Source of the DNA: Streptomyces rishiriensis
Lineage (GTDB): Bacteria > Actinomycetota > Actinomycetes > Streptomycetales > Streptomycetaceae
DNA: 64,000 bases
Assembly (NCBI RefSeq): GCF_003112535.1
Contig: NZ_BEWA01000028.1
Location: forward strand, 85,710-149,709
Direction of reading: 5' to 3'
The position numbers were made by a program, and so were the translations under genes. Below, in pieces: positions 15,205 through 22,897 of the stretch (the first letter of the stretch is position 1; each line of letters begins with the position of its first letter). The notes beneath the pieces are model-generated. The model was given only the letters and a program-made list of their open reading frames with translations. It ran no database searches and was not told where the DNA came from.

Positions 15205-16062
15205 GTGGACAATTCTCGCACCCGGCCGCGCGTCGGCCACATCCAGTTCCTCAACTGCCTGCCCCTCTACTGGGGGCTCGCGAGAACCGGCACCCTCCTC
15301 GACTTCGAGCTCACCAAGGACACCCCCGAGAAGCTCAGCGAGCGGCTGGTGCGCGGCGAGCTCGACATCGGGCCCGTCACCCTCGTCGAGTTCCTCAAGA
15401 ACGCCGACGACCTGGTCGCCTTCCCCGACATCGCCGTCGGCTGCGACGGCCCGGTGATGTCCTGCGTGATCGTCAGCCAGGTCCCGCTGGAGGAACTGGA
15501 CGGCGCGCGGGTCGCCCTCGGCTCCACCTCCCGCACTTCCGTGCGCCTGGCACAGCTCCTGCTGGCGGATCGTTTCGGCGTCCAGCCCGAGTACTACACC
15601 TGCCCGCCCGACCTCAGCCTGATGATGCAGGAGGCCGAGGCCGCCGTCCTCATCGGCGACGCGGCGCTGCGGGCCAACCTGCTCGACGGGCCCCGCTTCG
15701 GCCTGGAGGTCCACGACCTCGGCGCGCTCTGGAAGGAGTGGACCGGCCTGCCCTTCGTCTTCGCCGTGTGGGCGGCCCGGCGCGAGTACCTGGAGCGCGA
15801 GCCCCTCATCACCCGCCAGGTCCACCAGGCCTTCCTCGACTCCCGCAACCTCTCCCTGGACGAGGTCGGCAAGGTCGCGGAGCAGGCGGCCCGCTGGGAG
15901 GAGTTCGACGAGCAGGTCCTGGAGCAGTACTTCACCACCCTGGACTTCCGCTTCGGCCCGGCCCAACTGGCCGCCGTGACCGAGTTCGCCCGCCGCGTCG
16001 GTCCCACGACGGGTTTCCCGGCCGACGTCAGGGTGGAACTGCTCCAGCCCCGTTCTGCGTAG
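15205..16062 (+). CDS. mqnA: chorismate dehydratase MqnA
   Basis: 285 aa, GTG at 15205; an overlapping ATG two bases earlier is out of frame. MqnA dehydrates chorismate to 3-[(1-carboxyvinyl)oxy]benzoate, the first committed step of the futalosine menaquinone route. Family signs: VGHIQFLNCLPLYWGL, GELDIGPVTLVEFL, ALGSTSRTSVRL, AAVLIGDAAL and TGLPFVFAVWA, the periplasmic-binding-like fold. TTGACT at 15152-15157 is a possible -35, and AAGGGG at 15185-15190 a distant ribosome site. mqnC and menG follow within 12 kb, so this region carries several quinone genes. Confidence 0.93.
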   Translation: MDNSRTRPRVGHIQFLNCLPLYWGLARTGTLLDFELTKDTPEKLSERLVRGELDIGPVTLVEFLKNADDLVAFPDIAVGCDGPVMSCVIVSQVPLEELDGARVALGSTSRTSVRLAQLLLADRFGVQPEYYTCPPDLSLMMQEAEAAVLIGDAALRANLLDGPRFGLEVHDLGALWKEWTGLPFVFAVWAARREYLEREPLITRQVHQAFLDSRNLSLDEVGKVAEQAARWEEFDEQVLEQYFTTLDFRFGPAQLAAVTEFARRVGPTTGFPADVRVELLQPRSA

Positions 16063-16144
16063 TCTGCTGCACAGCCCGTGAGCACGCAATCCGGCCACGG
16101 TCGACGGGTCCTCACGGGTCCTCACGGGGGAGGGGTGGACGCCC

Positions 16145-18010
16145 ATGCAGCCGCTCGGAGACGACGAACCCACGACGGTGGGGCCCTACCGGCTGCTCGG
16201 CCGGCTCGGCTCGGGCGGGATGGGCCGCGTCTACCTCGGCCGCAGCGTCGGCGGTCGCACGGTGGCCGTCAAGATCGTGCACCCGCACCTCGCGCTCGAC
16301 GAGGAGTTCCGCGCCCGCTTCCGGCGTGAGGTCGAGGCCGCGCGGCGGGTCGGCGGGGCGTGGACCGCGCCGGTCCTGGACGCCGACCCGGAGGCCGCGG
16401 TGCCCTGGGTCGCCACCGGCTACGCGGCCGGGCCCTCCCTGGCCGCGGCGGTGGTCTCCGGCGGGCCGCTTCCCGAACACTCCGTGCGCGTGCTGGGCGC
16501 CGGTCTGGCGGAGGCGCTGGCGACCGTGCACGCCCTGGGCCTGGTGCACCGGGACGTCAAGCCGTCGAACGTGCTGCTGACCGTCGACGGACCGCTGCTC
16601 ATCGACTTCGGCATCGCCCGTGCGATCGACGGCACGGCCTCGCTCACCTCGACCGGCGTCTCGGTCGGCTCGCCCGGCTACATGGCCCCCGAGCAGATCC
16701 TCGGCCGGGGCGCGTCCGGCGCGGCCGACGTCTTCTCCCTCGGCGCGGTCCTGGCGTACGCGGCCACCGGGCAGCCCCCGTTCCCGGGCGACTCCTCGGC
16801 CGCCCTCCTCTACCGGGTCGTCCACGAAGCGCCGGAACTGGGAGCTCCGCAGGGCGCTCTGCGGGGCGAGCTGCGGGCCGTGGTCGAGGCCTGTCTCGCC
16901 AAGGACCCGACCGCACGGCCGGCCCCCGCCGAACTGTCCGCCCGCCTCGCTCCCGAGGGCGCGACCCCACTGGTGGCCGCCGGCTGGCTGCCGGGCCCCC
17001 TCGTGGCCCAGGTGAGCCGCAGCGCCGTCCAGCTCCTGAACCTGGAGGGAACGGGGGCGGAAGCGGGGGCCGAACCGGAAGCCGGCACGGGTGCGGGGAC
17101 GCAGGCGGCGACGGGTTCGGGCCCGGGGGCCGAGGCCCCAGGAGTGCGGGCGGGCGCCGGGACGGGCCCGTCGGCGTCCGGCCCGGTGGAGTTCAGCAGC
17201 CCGGCGGTGCGGCCGGGCGAACCGTCGGGGCCCGGCGGCGGGTTCACGGGGTCGACGGGCGGGTCCTCGGCGTCGATGGGGGAGTTCGGGCCGCCGCCGG
17301 TGATGGACCGGGTCCCCGCCGCTCCGGGCGACGCCCCGGCTGCCGTGCCCGTGCCGCGGGACGCCGAGCCGACGACGGGCGGAGCCGGACGTCCCGGCCG
17401 GGTGTCCGTCACCGTGGCGGCCGCCGCGACGCCGGGTGAGGGCGGCCGTGGACGACGACTGAGCTGCAGCGTCGCGCTCGCGGTCGCGGGAGCGCTGGCG
17501 GCGGCGACGGTCGGTTCGGTGTTCCTGTTCCACCTGCTTCCGGACGACGGCGACCACGACTCCGCCTCCGGCAGCGACGCCCACTCCTCACCGCCGGCGG
17601 CCGCCGAGACCCCGGCCCCCACCGGCGGCGGGACGCCCACCGCAGGCCCGGCCCCCACCGTGCTCCCGGCCCGCTACGTCGGCACCTGGGAGGGCCAGGG
17701 AACCGGCCTCGGCGGCTCCCTCCCGATGGGCACGTTCCGGGTGACCGTCCAACGGGCCGACGTCGGACAGAAGTTGGGGGAGCTGCGGCAGACGGACGTG
17801 CTCGGCGGGGTCTGCCTCGACGTACTGACGCTGAAGCAGGTGACGGACAAGGACGTCGTCGCCACGTCGGTCGGCGCGAAGAGCAACCACGGCGGCTGCA
17901 ACCCGACGGCCCACACGATCCGGCTCACCCCCACCGGCGACGACCTGACCTACGCCTCGGACAGCGCGGCCGAGGGCAATCCGGTCGCGCGCATGTCGCG
18001 GGTCGACTAA
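16145..18010 (+). CDS. transmembrane Ser/Thr protein kinase (PknB-like)
   Basis: 621 aa, ATG at 16145 with GGGGGAGGGG upstream. Kinase domain at about residues 13-280: glycine loop LGSGGMGRVYLG, VAVKIV lysine, HRDVKPSNV catalytic loop, DFGIA, and SVGSPGYMAPEQILG activation segment. A low-complexity Gly/Ala/Thr-rich linker follows, then one membrane helix (about 439-465) and an extracellular C-terminal domain with two cysteines (GGVCLDV and HGGCNPT) that may form a disulfide. There are no PASTA repeats, so the sensed signal differs from PknB. The gap from mqnA contains two copies of GGGTCCTCAC. Confidence 0.88.
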   Translation: MQPLGDDEPTTVGPYRLLGRLGSGGMGRVYLGRSVGGRTVAVKIVHPHLALDEEFRARFRREVEAARRVGGAWTAPVLDADPEAAVPWVATGYAAGPSLAAAVVSGGPLPEHSVRVLGAGLAEALATVHALGLVHRDVKPSNVLLTVDGPLLIDFGIARAIDGTASLTSTGVSVGSPGYMAPEQILGRGASGAADVFSLGAVLAYAATGQPPFPGDSSAALLYRVVHEAPELGAPQGALRGELRAVVEACLAKDPTARPAPAELSARLAPEGATPLVAAGWLPGPLVAQVSRSAVQLLNLEGTGAEAGAEPEAGTGAGTQAATGSGPGAEAPGVRAGAGTGPSASGPVEFSSPAVRPGEPSGPGGGFTGSTGGSSASMGEFGPPPVMDRVPAAPGDAPAAVPVPRDAEPTTGGAGRPGRVSVTVAAAATPGEGGRGRRLSCSVALAVAGALAAATVGSVFLFHLLPDDGDHDSASGSDAHSSPPAAAETPAPTGGGTPTAGPAPTVLPARYVGTWEGQGTGLGGSLPMGTFRVTVQRADVGQKLGELRQTDVLGGVCLDVLTLKQVTDKDVVATSVGAKSNHGGCNPTAHTIRLTPTGDDLTYASDSAAEGNPVARMSRVD

Positions 18011-18126
18011 GAGTCGGCCGGGGGTCGGCCTGGCGTCGGCCACGCGCGTCGACCAGGGCAGGCCCCGGAGCGCCGTGCGGGCGAACCCGTGGCTGCGCCC
18101 CCGGCGGATCCCTACGATCGCTGACG

Positions 18127-19140
18127 ATGAGCACACCTCCCGACGACCTGACGCTGGCCGCCGTCGCCGCACTGTGGGGCGCCGTGATCGGGGCACTGCT
18201 GCCTCGGGCGGCCTACCGCTTCTCCACGCCGTGGGAGGAGGCGGACGGCGCCTGGCGGACGGCCTGCCCGGCCGGCCACCCGATCCGAGGCTGGTTCGGA
18301 CGGGCCCGTTGCGCTCGTTGTGCCCGATACGCCGGACGCGCCGGACGCGCCGGTCCGGCCGAGTCGCCCGGTCCGGCCGAGTCGCCCGGTCCGGCTGAGC
18401 CGCCTGGTCCGGCTGAGCCGCCTGGTCCGGCTGAGCCGCCTGGTCCGGCTGAGCCGCCTGGTCCGGCTGAGCCGCCTGGTCCGGCCGAGCCGCCTGGTCC
18501 GGCCGAGCCGCCCGGTCCCGCCGAGCCGCCTGGTCCGGCTGAGCCGCCTGGTCCGGCTGACCCGCCCGGTCCGGGCGGGCCGGATTTCCCGGTGGAGTAC
18601 GCCCCCGGCGGCGTCCTGCTGCCCGTGCTCACCGCCGTCGTCTGCGCGGCGCTCGCCCTCGCCACAGGTGTGCGGCCCGAACTGGCCGTGTGGCTGGTGC
18701 TCGCGCCGGCCGGGGTGCTGCTCGGCGTCGTGGACCTGCGGGTGCGCCGGCTGCCCGATCCGCTCACCCTCCCGCTCGCGGCCGTCGCCCTGACCCTGCT
18801 GGGCCCCGCCGCGCTGCTGCCCGAGCACGCGGGCGACTGGACGACGGCCCTGCTGGGCGCGCTCGCCCTCGGCGCCGGCTACCTCGTCCTGCACCTGGTC
18901 AATCCGGGCGGCATGGCCTTCGGCGACGTGAAGCTGGCGATCGGGGCGGGCGCCGTCCTCGGCTGGTACGGCTGGCCCACGGTCATGCTGGGCACGTTCG
19001 CGGCGTTCCTGTCGGGCGCGTTGTGCGGGGGCGCGCTGGTCGTCGTGAGGCGGACCGGACGCAAGACGCTGATCGCGTTCGGGCCGTTCCTGCTCGTCGG
19101 GACGCTCGTGGGTCTGCTGATCGGCGCGTACGCGGCCTGA
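18127..19140 (+). CDS. A24 prepilin peptidase with hexapeptide-repeat insert
   Basis: 337 aa. The C-terminal half is the membrane-embedded aspartic protease of type IV prepilin peptidases: first aspartate in LGVVDLRVRRLPDPLTLP, second in GGMAFGDVKLAIGAG (the GxGD motif is FGD here), with several hydrophobic helices. The N-terminal part has ACPAGH and RCARC, recalling the zinc-binding cysteines of the PilD methylase region but with one Cys pair reduced to Cys-His. Residues 77-148 are 12 tandem hexapeptides (2 PAESPG, 9 PAEPPG, 1 PADPPG) inserted between the two parts, which I do not know from this family. It may process Flp/Tad-type prepilins encoded elsewhere. Confidence 0.82.
   Translation: MSTPPDDLTLAAVAALWGAVIGALLPRAAYRFSTPWEEADGAWRTACPAGHPIRGWFGRARCARCARYAGRAGRAGPAESPGPAESPGPAEPPGPAEPPGPAEPPGPAEPPGPAEPPGPAEPPGPAEPPGPAEPPGPAEPPGPADPPGPGGPDFPVEYAPGGVLLPVLTAVVCAALALATGVRPELAVWLVLAPAGVLLGVVDLRVRRLPDPLTLPLAAVALTLLGPAALLPEHAGDWTTALLGALALGAGYLVLHLVNPGGMAFGDVKLAIGAGAVLGWYGWPTVMLGTFAAFLSGALCGGALVVVRRTGRKTLIAFGPFLLVGTLVGLLIGAYAA
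18355..18570. repeat. 18-bp coding tandem repeat, 12 units
   Basis: Twelve head-to-tail 18-bp units (consensus CCGGCTGAGCCGCCTGGT) encoding the PAEPPG hexapeptide in the prepilin peptidase. The unit is a multiple of three, so copy-number change keeps the frame. Units differ mostly at third positions (GCC/GCT, CCC/CCT). Confidence 0.95.
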
Positions 19141-19213
19141 GGTCCGGGCGTCGAAACGTCTGGCGTACGCTGGCTTGGTCTGTCCACAACCCTTGACGAA
19201 AGGGACGCTCCCG

Positions 19214-20413
19214 GTGACCGAGAAGGCCGACCTTCAGTCCGTCCTCGACCGTGCCGCCGCCGGTGGGCGGATCACTCCGGAGGAGGCGCTCGACCTCTAC
19301 CGCGACGCGCCCCTGCACGCGCTCGGCGCCGCCGCCGACGCCGTGCGCCGCCGGCTGTACGCGGGGACCGAGCACATCGCCACGTACATCATCGAGCGGA
19401 ACATCAACTACACGAACGTGTGCGTCACGGCGTGCAAGTTCTGCGCCTTCTACGCGGCCCCCAAGGACACCGCGAAGGGCTGGACGCGCGACCTCGACGA
19501 CATCCTGCGCCGCTGCGCCGAGACCGTCGAGCTCGGCGGCACCCAGATCATGTTCCAGGGCGGCCACCACCCGGACTACGGCGTCGAGTACTACGAGAAG
19601 CACTTCGCGGCCATCAAGGCGGCGTACCCGCAGCTGGTGATCCACTCGCTGGGCGCGTCCGAGGTCGAGCACATGGCACGGATCTCGAAGGTGACGGTCG
19701 AGGAGGCCATCACCCGTATCCACGCCGCCGGCCTCGACTCCTTCGCCGGCGCGGGCGCCGAGCTGCTGCCCGCCCGGCCGCGCAAGGCCATCGCGCCGCT
19801 CAAGGAGTCCGGCGAGCGCTGGCTGGAGATCATGGAGATCGCGCACGGGCTGGGCGTCGAGTCGACGTCCACGATGCTGATGGGCACCGGCGAGACCAAC
19901 GCCGAGCGCATCGAGCACCTGCGGATGATCCGTGAGGTGCAGGACCGCACGGGCGGCTTCCGCGCCTTCATCCCGTACACGTACCAGCCCGAGAACAACC
20001 ACCTCAAGGGCCGCACGCAGGCGACCCTCTTCGAGTACCTGCGGATGATCGCGATCGCCCGTCTGTTCCTCGACAACGTCCGTCACATCCAGGGCTCCTG
20101 GCTGACCACCGGCAAGGAGGTCGGCCAGCTCTCCCTGCACTACGGCGCGGACGACCTCGGCTCGATCATGCTGGAGGAGAACGTCGTCTCCTCGGCCGGC
20201 GCCAAGCACCGCTCCAACCGCATGGAGATCATCGACCTGATCCGCAAGGCGGGCCGTGTGCCGGCGCAGCGCGCGACGACGTACGAGCACCTCGTCGTCC
20301 ATGACGACCCGGCGAACGACCCGGTCGACGAGCGGGTCATGTCCCACATCTCGTCGACGGCGATCGCGGGCGGCACGGCGCACCCCGAGCTGAAGCTCCT
20401 CGCGTCCAACTAG
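19214..20413 (+). CDS. mqnC: cyclic dehypoxanthine futalosine synthase MqnC
   Basis: 399 aa from the GTG at 19214, preceded by GAAAGGGAC; the frame is open upstream to 19175 without a better site. Radical-SAM enzyme that cyclises dehypoxanthine futalosine in menaquinone synthesis. The cluster motif is CVTACKFC (CxxxCxxC) within NYTNVCVTACKFCAFYAA. GGHHPDYGVEYYE, DSFAGAGAELLP and STSTMLMGTGETNAERIEH are typical of MqnC rather than MqnE. The family length is about 390-400 aa. It overlaps no neighbour and is followed 7 nt later by a small amidohydrolase-like gene, probably co-transcribed. Confidence 0.93.
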   Translation: MTEKADLQSVLDRAAAGGRITPEEALDLYRDAPLHALGAAADAVRRRLYAGTEHIATYIIERNINYTNVCVTACKFCAFYAAPKDTAKGWTRDLDDILRRCAETVELGGTQIMFQGGHHPDYGVEYYEKHFAAIKAAYPQLVIHSLGASEVEHMARISKVTVEEAITRIHAAGLDSFAGAGAELLPARPRKAIAPLKESGERWLEIMEIAHGLGVESTSTMLMGTGETNAERIEHLRMIREVQDRTGGFRAFIPYTYQPENNHLKGRTQATLFEYLRMIAIARLFLDNVRHIQGSWLTTGKEVGQLSLHYGADDLGSIMLEENVVSSAGAKHRSNRMEIIDLIRKAGRVPAQRATTYEHLVVHDDPANDPVDERVMSHISSTAIAGGTAHPELKLLASN

Positions 20414-20420
20414 CCCTCAC

Positions 20421-21026
20421 ATGCTGACCGTTCACGCGGATTCCCGGGGCCGGGCGCTCGCCGTCAAAGGCGCGTGGATCGCCGACGCCGGATCGCCGGA
20501 GGAACTTCTCGCCGCCTTCCCCGGCGCGCGGGTGCGGACGTGGCCGGGCATCCTGACGCCCGGTCTGGTCAACCTGCACGGCAACGAGCTGCTGGAGGAG
20601 GCGTACCACCCGGATCCGCGCGAGGCCGACGAACTGGGCGTCGAGCCGCTGACCGGGGGCGCGTTGGCGGCGCTCGCCATGGACGACGCGCGCTGGGGCG
20701 CGAGCGCCCGGCGCGGGGTGCAGCGCATGCTGGCGCACGGCACGGTACGGGCGGCCTGCGAGGAACTGCGCAACCGTGCGGTGCGGGACGCCGTTCACCG
20801 CACCGGCCTGGCGGTCCTGGGCCGGATCGGCCGACCCGGCGGGACGCCCGCGCTCGATCCGTACGCCGCCGGGCTGCCGGTGGAGTTCGCGTCCCCGCGC
20901 GAGCGGCACAGCGCGGCCCGGTTCGCCGTGTTCGACGTACGCGACGAGGCCGAACTCGCGGAGCGCGGCGCGAGCACCTGTGTCGCCACGGTGGTGGACG
21001 GCCGCCTCGTGTACAGACGCCGATAG
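20421..21026 (+). CDS. imidazolonepropionase-like (amidohydrolase-superfamily) small protein
   Basis: 201 aa, ATG at 20421, 7 nt after mqnC. It has only the composite beta-domain and start of an amidohydrolase: TWPGILTPGLVNLHGNELLEEAYH recalls the P-G-x-V-N/D-x-H segment where the metal-binding His-x-His normally begins, but the second histidine of HxH is missing (LHGN) and no full TIM barrel follows. The C-terminus FDVRDEAELAERG and VATVVDGRLVYRRR returns to the urease-like beta-domain. I think it is a degenerate or repurposed hydrolase. A conserved association with mqnC in Streptomyces is my recollection; its function is unknown. Confidence 0.65.
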   Translation: MLTVHADSRGRALAVKGAWIADAGSPEELLAAFPGARVRTWPGILTPGLVNLHGNELLEEAYHPDPREADELGVEPLTGGALAALAMDDARWGASARRGVQRMLAHGTVRAACEELRNRAVRDAVHRTGLAVLGRIGRPGGTPALDPYAAGLPVEFASPRERHSAARFAVFDVRDEAELAERGASTCVATVVDGRLVYRRR

Positions 21027-21056
21027 AGCTGCGCCTCTCCTGCGGCCACTGGTCGG

Positions 21057-22118
21057 CTATTTCGAGAACGCCTTCGCGAACGCGCCCGAACTCTGCTTCA
21101 CCCCGCTGCAGTTCGTCAGGGCGTCGTCCTTGGCCGAGTCGGCCGCCGAGCACTGCTGGTCCCGGAACGTGGACCACATGGAGACCCAGGAGATCCCCTT
21201 CTCCACGGCGAACGCCCGCACCTGCACCGCGTCCGCCAGTGAGAACGTCTCGCCTGCGACGTCGTTGGTCCCGATCATCGACGTGAGCGCCATGCCCTTC
21301 CACGCGCCGGCGTCCGTCGTGCCGAAGACCTTCTTCAACTGCGCCTGGGCCGCCGTCGCCGAGGTGATCGCGTATCCGCCCATGTCACCGGCGTACGACT
21401 CGCCGTAGTTCATCGTCATGAGGTTGACGGTGGAGACCTGGACGTCGTACTTGTTCGCGGACGCCAGCAGCGCCAGGCTGTCGGAGTCCAGCCCGGACGG
21501 CATCACCGGAAGCGTGAAGGAGACCTCCAGGCCCGGGCGTTCCTTCTGCAGCGCGGCGATCGCCCGGGAGCGCAGGGCCACCGAGTCGGAGTCGGTCAGT
21601 TCGTCGCCCTCGACGTCGAAGTCGGCCTGGGCGGAGCCGGCCGCGTCGAGCGCCTCGCCGTACGCCCGCGCCAGTTCGGAGACGCTGCCGCAGGAGGCCG
21701 CGAGCTCCGTGCCGGAGGAGCCTCCGAAGGAGACGCGCGCCGTCGCGCCCGACTTCGTCAGCGCCGAGACGCGGGACTTCACGGCCGGGTCGCCGATGGC
21801 GTTCGTGCCGTTCCACGTCGGCGTGCAGGCGCTGCCGCCCGTGATGACGAACGCCAGGTTGTACGCCGTGGGCGAGCCGGCCGAGTCGTTGTCCGAGGCC
21901 TCCACCGCGCTCACGTACGGCGCGTAGGAGGTGCCGGAGGCTCCGGCACTCGACGATGCGGAGCCGGCCGGGGGAGAGGGGCTGCCGGAACCGTTGCCGG
22001 TCCGCCCGGTGGCCGGGAGCGCCGCGTCCGACGTGCTGTCGGATCCCGCGGAGCATCCCGTGACGGCCAAGGCGAACAGGCAGGTCACCCCGGCCGTCGG
22101 CATCAGGAAACTCCTCAT
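21057..22118 (-). CDS. GH18 chitinase-like lipoprotein
   Basis: 353 aa from the ATG at 22118, which gives a lipoprotein signal MRSFLMPTAGVTCLFALAV ending at the lipobox VTGC; the frame is open to 22298 but those residues do not look like part of the protein. After a Ser/Gly/Pro-rich linker comes a GH18-type barrel: ARVSFGGSSGT and the catalytic DxDxE in ADFDVEGDE, then VSTVNLMTMNYG, as in small bacterial chitinases. Predicted to cleave beta-1,4-linked GlcNAc polymers at the cell surface. It is divergent from a polysaccharide synthase/deacetylase operon, so it may trim that polymer. Confidence 0.78.
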   Translation of the reverse strand: MRSFLMPTAGVTCLFALAVTGCSAGSDSTSDAALPATGRTGNGSGSPSPPAGSASSSAGASGTSYAPYVSAVEASDNDSAGSPTAYNLAFVITGGSACTPTWNGTNAIGDPAVKSRVSALTKSGATARVSFGGSSGTELAASCGSVSELARAYGEALDAAGSAQADFDVEGDELTDSDSVALRSRAIAALQKERPGLEVSFTLPVMPSGLDSDSLALLASANKYDVQVSTVNLMTMNYGESYAGDMGGYAITSATAAQAQLKKVFGTTDAGAWKGMALTSMIGTNDVAGETFSLADAVQVRAFAVEKGISWVSMWSTFRDQQCSAADSAKDDALTNCSGVKQSSGAFAKAFSK

Positions 22119-22425
22119 TGCGTATGCACCCGCTCTCGTGACTTCCGTCTCAGGCCGGAAACAATGCGTGCTTCCGGAAAGGAAATGTCTCACATGCGGG
22201 CGGATTGCGCGGGAACAGCGGGCGCACAGTCGATTCATGGACGCAAGTGTGCAAAAGGTGATAACCACCCGCCCAAAAGGGGCAATCGAACCTCTCATGA
22301 TGAGCGGGGGGTGCGCAGGATTTCCCAGGATCTCTCAGGCGAAGGACAGGTTCAGACGTTTCTCATCGGCCTCTCACAAGCGGTCCAGAGTTTGCGCCAC
22401 ATAAAGCCTCCCTAATATCCGGGGA
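22119..22425. promoter_or_regulatory. divergent promoter region of the polysaccharide locus
   Basis: 307 bp, noticeably AT-richer than the genes, between the GH18 gene and the operon to the right. TAATAT at 22413-22418, 7 nt before the ATG at 22426, looks like a strong -10 for a leaderless transcript. CTCATGATGAG at 22294-22304 is a small inverted repeat. No further gene is seen. Confidence 0.45.
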
Positions 22426-22878
22426 ATGCAATCCGAGCCTGCCATCGAAAGCCGTGCCGCCGCTCGCGGCAGCCGTCGCGGCCGCAAACGTGACGACGCC
22501 TCCGCGGAGGGGCCCGTGTTCGTTGACAACTCCGGACGCAGGTCGAAGCTGCTGCGCCGGATCGGCCTCCTGCTGGGCGTCGGCTGTCTCGCGTACGCGG
22601 CCGTCCTGGGCGCCGCGTTCATGGGCTGGGGCACCTCGCTGACCCCGTCCTCGCTGCTGCCGTTCGGCAACGGGGGCCCGCGCGACGCCCAGAACTCCGG
22701 ACCCGGCGGAATCCAGCCGCAGGGCGGCGCCGGCGCCCCGCCCGCCAGGCCCACCGGCGCCCCGCCCGCGGGCGTAGCCACCGGCGAGGCGCCCAGCTCC
22801 GCCCCGACCGCGACCGCGACCGCGCCTGCGACTTCGAGCGCGCCTGCGCCTGCGACCGCCGTCGCGGCCGCCAACTGA
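22426..22878 (+). CDS. small single-pass membrane protein of the polysaccharide locus
   Basis: 150 aa, ATG at 22426. A basic N-terminus (RGSRRGRKR, RRSKLLRR), one membrane helix (IGLLLGVGCLAYAAVLGAAF, about residues 46-65) and an extracellular tail rich in Pro, Ala, Gly and Thr that ends PATAVAAAN. No enzyme domain. It precedes the synthase/deacetylase by 19 nt and is probably an accessory of that machinery. S. coelicolor matA-matB, an exopolysaccharide pair for pellet aggregation, is the nearest parallel that comes to mind; I cannot confirm orthology. Confidence 0.6.
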   Translation: MQSEPAIESRAAARGSRRGRKRDDASAEGPVFVDNSGRRSKLLRRIGLLLGVGCLAYAAVLGAAFMGWGTSLTPSSLLPFGNGGPRDAQNSGPGGIQPQGGAGAPPARPTGAPPAGVATGEAPSSAPTATATAPATSSAPAPATAVAAAN

Positions 22879-22897
22879 CCGGAGCACAGCCACTTCC

